From NCBI GenBank assembly GCA_031259665.1, contig JAIRLD010000083.1, positions 1 through 9,440 of the forward strand: a stretch of DNA of 9,440 nucleotides, read 5' to 3'. Positions within the stretch are counted from its first letter, which is position 1, and the number at the start of each line of letters is the position of its first letter. Below the pieces are notes generated by a model, which worked only from the letters and a program-made list of their open reading frames with translations, was not told the origin of the DNA and made no database searches. The translations under genes were made by a program, and so were the position numbers. Shown piece after piece: positions 6,443 to 9,440 of this stretch. This DNA is from Puniceicoccales bacterium. GTDB taxonomy: Bacteria; Verrucomicrobiota; Verrucomicrobiia; Opitutales; LL51.

Positions 6443-7669
6443 TCATTGCCAGTATTTGGGCCGGATGTTCTCAGGAACGTCCGGGCCGCTTTGCATTGTG
6501 TGTCGTATTCTTTCTTCGATGAAAGAAACTCCTGAGCGTTTATTCTCCAGAGCATTTAATTCGTCAGTTCTTTGCTGAAACCTATCTACGAGCTTGCTAA
6601 AAATTTCCCTTCTTTCTGGAAATCTTTCTGCTACATAATCGGGTAGTTCGAGTTCTTGCAATGGCAATTTTCCATCATTATTCGCTATGCGAGGATCGGT
6701 ACCTGCCTTAAATAATAAATCGACAAGTGCGAAATCGAATGGTCCTCCACGGGAAAAACTTCCCGCTAAATAGTGTAAAATTGTATCTCCTTCCTCATTT
6801 TTGGCGTTTACATCGGCGCCATTTTCAATAAACAATCGCATTACTTCTAGAATATTTTTACTACAGCAATCATTAAGGATTTTTAGGCCTTCATTATCGA
6901 GCAGAAGATAATTATCACCTGGCGGAAGTAGCGGAAGACAATCATTATATACCCCAAAATACTTGGCGTGAATCCCAACATGACCGTTGTCATCCAGATG
7001 AAGATAATCATGATCTAGCCGCAGCGGACCATCCCTACCAGCTGGCCAAAAATAACCATCCTCATCTAGATGAAAATAATTACCAAAAAACACTTGAAGT
7101 GAAGTACATCCCAGAATTAAAGCGTTTACATCAGCACCACGTTCTACGAGGAGTTTTATCATTCCCTTATTTTTATCGATGATTGCCATACCGAATGGTG
7201 TGGAATTTTTATAAATTTGATCACGGGGTGCGCAGTCTTCCACATCAGAATCGAAACATGGCATATGAAGATTAGCTCCGCGTTCAAGCAAAACCTTAGC
7301 CACATTCATATGGCCCCAAAGTACGGCTGCTCCTAAAAGGGTAATTCCCCAGCTTCTGCCTCTGCGGTTAATGTCCCTATCTTCTATGACTGCAATCAAT
7401 TGCAACGCTTCTTCGATACGGCCATAGCGCATGGCATTGATGATACAATCAATCTTGGCAGCTATTGGGTCTTCATTTGCCTCCGCTTCTGCATTTGCTT
7501 CCGTCGCTTGGGGTTCGTCATCTTCTTCCATTGCTTGTGAACCCGTGCTCCCACATAGTGAAAACACTCCCATGCCGTATAGCATCCCACCACATATCCA
7601 TCCTTTATATTGCATAATGGAATATATAATTATTTTTTTGTAGAATTTGTCAAACTCCTTCAGACTCAT
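6443..7669 (-). CDS. Predicted exported ankyrin-repeat protein
   Basis: The protein has 408 residues. A hydrophobic stretch (about 25-40) ending STGSQA looks like a signal peptide with cleavage near 46; an Ala/Glu-rich acidic linker (47-66) follows. Ankyrin repeats are seen at about 71-104, 108-135 (ITLLGAAVLWGHMNVAKVLL), 156-187 (STPFGMAIIDKNKGMIKLLV), 270-290 (NILEVMRLFIENGADVNAK), 294-330 and 332-361. An insertion at about 196-265 carries three Y-x-L-D-x-x-G motifs. ATG 7669 overlaps the upstream stop as ATGA, which favours coupled translation. ATG 7615 (residue 19) would give a more compact signal peptide, and neither has a clear ribosome site. Ankyrin repeats bind proteins, so a host-binding effector is plausible; no enzyme motif is seen. 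The final 17 residues lie over an imperfect palindrome and are repeated as a remnant near 8687. Confidence 0.85.
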   Translation of the reverse strand: MSLKEFDKFYKKIIIYSIMQYKGWICGGMLYGMGVFSLCGSTGSQAMEEDDEPQATEANAEAEANEDPIAAKIDCIINAMRYGRIEEALQLIAVIEDRDINRRGRSWGITLLGAAVLWGHMNVAKVLLERGANLHMPCFDSDVEDCAPRDQIYKNSTPFGMAIIDKNKGMIKLLVERGADVNALILGCTSLQVFFGNYFHLDEDGYFWPAGRDGPLRLDHDYLHLDDNGHVGIHAKYFGVYNDCLPLLPPGDNYLLLDNEGLKILNDCCSKNILEVMRLFIENGADVNAKNEEGDTILHYLAGSFSRGGPFDFALVDLLFKAGTDPRIANNDGKLPLQELELPDYVAERFPERREIFSKLVDRFQQRTDELNALENKRSGVSFIEERIRHTMQSGPDVPENIRPKYWQ

Positions 7670-8523
7670 TCATTTTGTGTTTCTTTCAGTAATTTTTCAA
7701 TGCGCATGTACTCCTCTTTGTGCTTCTCATAGTTTTCTTTCTTTTTTCTTCTATAATTCTCTACATTTCTGGGATTTAAATAATCCTTAACTAAATCCAG
7801 AGGTGTTGTACTTTTATGACTGTTAAACCTAGGTCTTCTTTTGTGTACCTTTAGCACCCATCCTTTTTTGCGCTCCTTAAAAACATCGATTAAAAATTGC
7901 ACAATTTCCGCCGAAGCGTGCAGATCCGAAGGTTTGTGATCTTCCGGGTTAGGGCCTTCTTTTTTGATTAAATTCGAATATTCATCAACTAAGTGTGCAT
8001 ATGTTTTCATCCCAGCTTTTATAGCTCTAAATTGTATATTCCAACGCATTTCCATTTCTTCGGGGCTGGCCACAGCAGTATGCATTAATGTGTGACTGCA
8101 TTTTGATGCATCTTTCAGCGGACTATAAGTTGGATCAGATTCCTGTTCTCCTACGTCTATTCCCCAGACATTTTTATTACGGACAAGCATTCGTACATCT
8201 TCCAATGATCCATGTAATATCGCCTCTTCAAGCAATGTTATTCCTTGATAAAATGTGTTACCGCCTGTGTCACTGTCCCATCGGCACTTGTCTACGGAGA
8301 CATTGGGATCTGCATTTTTGCCTTCGCCCTTGAGGAATTCCATGCATTTTTTGAAGTTCCTGGTCCATCGTAAGACTCTTAACCTCTCCGTTGCCTTATC
8401 ATCATACTTTGGTTGCTCCTTTGGCGGTTGGGCCATTGCCAAAGGAGGCGTCGTTAAAGCAATTATACCACCTCCTAGGAGCGTACTCCCGAGAACAACA
8501 TTTGTTATAATTTTATTTATCAT
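7666..8523 (-). CDS. Predicted exported, degenerate ankyrin-repeat protein
   Basis: The protein has 285 residues. Residues 1-31 form a clear Sec signal peptide (K4, hydrophobic 8-24, cleavage after AMA at 31). The mature part has one recognisable ankyrin unit (about 94-125, ITLLEEAILHGSLEDVRMLV) and weaker ones (142-151 SHTLMHTAVA; 204-215 SAEIVQFLIDVF; 238-247 STTPLDLVKD), separated by charged insertions. The C-terminal 35 residues are very rich in Lys and Glu and probably form one helix. The stop overlaps the next ankyrin gene by four bases, so the two are likely one operon and translationally coupled. AAGTAGG five bases before the ATG is a modest ribosome site. Host protein binding is the likely role; no target can be named. 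Confidence 0.8.
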   Translation of the reverse strand: MINKIITNVVLGSTLLGGGIIALTTPPLAMAQPPKEQPKYDDKATERLRVLRWTRNFKKCMEFLKGEGKNADPNVSVDKCRWDSDTGGNTFYQGITLLEEAILHGSLEDVRMLVRNKNVWGIDVGEQESDPTYSPLKDASKCSHTLMHTAVASPEEMEMRWNIQFRAIKAGMKTYAHLVDEYSNLIKKEGPNPEDHKPSDLHASAEIVQFLIDVFKERKKGWVLKVHKRRPRFNSHKSTTPLDLVKDYLNPRNVENYRRKKKENYEKHKEEYMRIEKLLKETQNE

Positions 8524-8644
8524 AAACGCCTACTTTCTATGTTTATCCCACGATATCCCCCAATTCTCCATGATCTTAATCGATACATCCCCTGTCAATC
8601 ATCTGCGATTAAATTTTCTTTGGCGATGTCTTTTGTTTGTTTTT

Positions 8645-8757
8645 TTACAATACAACTTTAAAGAAGGTCTTTTTCGTGTGCAAAATTTTGGGCCGGATTT
8701 TCTTAGGAACATCCGGACCACTTTGCGTCAAATGGGTTGTTCGGTGAAATAATATTT
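8645..8757 (-). pseudogene. Remnant of an ankyrin-gene 3' end
   Basis: On the minus strand a frame between stops reads QSGPDVPKKIRPK, matching 11 of 13 residues of QSGPDVPENIRPK at the end of the ankyrin protein encoded at 6443-7669. At DNA level 8687-8726 matches 6455-6494 at 35 of 40 positions. The similarity fades on both sides and no start codon belongs to the frame. It appears to be the tail of a third, lost ankyrin gene upstream of the two intact ones. Confidence 0.6.
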
Positions 8758-8792
8758 ATTTTGCGTGCAATAAAAGAAAACACACGAAAAAG
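8669..8792. repeat. 12-bp perfect inverted repeat pair enclosing the remnant
   Basis: CTTTTTCGTGTG (8669-8680) and CACACGAAAAAG (8781-8792) are exact reverse complements separated by 100 bp. They bracket the ankyrin-tail remnant. No target-site duplication is visible, so the ends of a small element are only one reading. Confidence 0.6.
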
Positions 8793-8846
8793 CTTAACAT
8801 GGAATTTTTCCCATGGCGTACGATTGCCGCTCATAAGCGAAAGTAT

Positions 8847-8996
8847 ATGAATATTATTAATGATAAATCAGTAGGCACTAAATTGGTTAGTGCCATAGTT
8901 ATTGGAAGTTTGTTTAACGGAACTTTGCTGAATGCGGGTGAGAGTGCGAGTGAAAATATCAGTCGAGGACTCGAAAGACGTTTAGCGATGCAGTGA
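8847..8996 (+). CDS. Short signal-peptide-like ORF, possibly truncated
   Basis: From ATG 8847 it encodes 49 residues: KLVSAIVIGSLFNGTLLNA looks like a Sec signal peptide with cleavage near residue 30, leaving about 19 residues. An in-frame ATG at 8799 adds 16 residues, but would place the hydrophobic core too far in for a typical signal peptide. Neither start has a ribosome site. The N-terminus resembles that of the ankyrin protein encoded at 7666-8523 in style. It may be a small exported peptide or the 5' stub of a lost effector gene; a terminator follows 45 bp after the stop. Confidence 0.4.
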   Translation: MNIINDKSVGTKLVSAIVIGSLFNGTLLNAGESASENISRGLERRLAMQ

Positions 8997-9040
8997 GAGA
9001 GTAGGTCGGCGTCTCATTTTGGCGTATCGATTTCCTAGAG

Positions 9041-9066
9041 CCTCACGATCGTGGGGCAATTTTTTT
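9041..9066 (+). terminator. Rho-independent terminator
   Basis: CCTCAC-GATC-GTGGGG (9041-9056, one T-G wobble) is followed by CAA and seven T (9060-9066). It lies downstream of the short ORF ending at 8996 and supports transcription across it on the plus strand. Confidence 0.75.
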
Positions 9067-9161
9067 AGTCAAAACAGAAAAAAACGAAAAATTTTCAGAT
9101 TTTTGGTTCGGATTGGCAAATTTCCACCGAATATATAGGCAAAGGGGCAAATTGTCGGCCG

Positions 9162-9213
9162 GCCGGCACGGCCGGCGGCGTTACTGCTATCGCGGCTGAC
9201 AGTGTCAGCCGCG
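9162..9213. repeat. Second, short copy of the hairpin element
   Basis: GCCGGC-ACG-GCCGGC (9162-9176) repeats exactly the hairpin at 6088-6102. CGCGGCTGAC-AGT-GTCAGCCGCG (9191-9213) is a perfect 10-bp stem with a three-base loop, preceded by CTAT as is the CTATCGCGG at 6261. The element looks like the first and last parts of the long array with the middle missing. Confidence 0.85.
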
Positions 9214-9440
9214 TACGGAGGGAATCATCCGGATTTGTCGGAGAGCATGGGATCGCGTCGCCAATCGGTGCCGATGGAGGAGAGCGCATCATTCGTACGG
9301 GGAAGTCCGGCTTGTGTTGCGAAAAATAGAGTTGGCCTGCCCGCTGAAATCCCGCTTTCTTGGCCGGCATTCATGGAGGCATATCAGGCCTGCACAGAAA
9401 CAAACAATCAAACCAAATTAACAAAATAAATATCTATGAT
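9214..9440. other. Unrecognised right-end stretch with an open frame
   Basis: A plus-strand frame is open from 9139 to a TAA at 9427-9429, passing through the hairpins, with only a GTG (9202) as early start. The part after the hairpins ends with AEIPLSWPAFMEAYQAC and a Thr/Asn/Lys tail. I recognise no family. It may be another gene remnant joined to a hairpin element, as at 6285-6431, or chance. Confidence 0.25.

Noticed and set aside
8255..8752. Plus-strand 165-residue frame
   Set aside because: Most of it is antisense to the signal peptide and start of the ankyrin gene 7666-8523, and the rest covers the remnant on the other strand.
9095..9370. Minus-strand 91-residue frame through the second hairpin element
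   Set aside because: GC-rich palindromes keep both strands open; no family pattern or ribosome site is visible.

Overview
The window looks like an effector island of an intracellular or protist-associated bacterium. It carries three ubiquitin-specific-protease (USP) type deubiquitinases in tandem and two ankyrin-repeat proteins, several with Sec-type N-termini. These families act on eukaryotic ubiquitin or eukaryotic proteins, so a host-associated lifestyle is likely. Two tRNA genes with encoded CCA, two intrinsic terminators and short spacers confirm bacterial DNA. The lineage is not resolved. The tRNA-Gln D-arm and the poor Shine-Dalgarno signals recall Verrucomicrobia/Chlamydiae-like or similar symbiont groups, but Holosporales or Dependentiae cannot be excluded from this sequence alone.

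Layout, left to right. Positions 1-1124 hold the 3' part of a USP gene whose N-terminus is built from 42-bp tandem repeats; it ends at a strong terminator (1220-1252). A second USP gene (1391-3010) has a signal peptide, three PWSAD-type repeats, a possible membrane segment and a basic tail. A third (3221-4819) has a signal peptide, a Pro/Ser/Thr-rich linker and NP-containing helical repeats before the catalytic domain. tRNA-Gln(CTG) follows, then an orphan predicted exported helical protein (5065-5673), then tRNA-Arg(TCT).

Positions 5838-6290 have no gene in the left half. The right half is a dense array of small perfect or near-perfect hairpins, mostly with three-base loops. The array runs into a short reading frame that resembles a fragment of a DUF3987-type primase/helicase-like protein. 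On the minus strand two overlapping genes (8523 to 6443) encode predicted exported ankyrin proteins. Upstream of them lies a remnant of a third ankyrin-gene tail. The right end carries a short signal-peptide-like ORF, a terminator, a second small copy of the hairpin element, and an unrecognised open stretch.

How the genes may work together (inference): the USPs would remove ubiquitin or ubiquitin-like tags from host targets chosen by their differing N-terminal modules, while the ankyrin proteins bind host proteins. The tandem USPs, the duplicated flanks, the ankyrin remnant and the repeated hairpin elements indicate repeated duplication, decay and N-terminal shuffling. The hairpin array, and its resemblance to the repeats inside the first USP gene, is the least explained part of the window.
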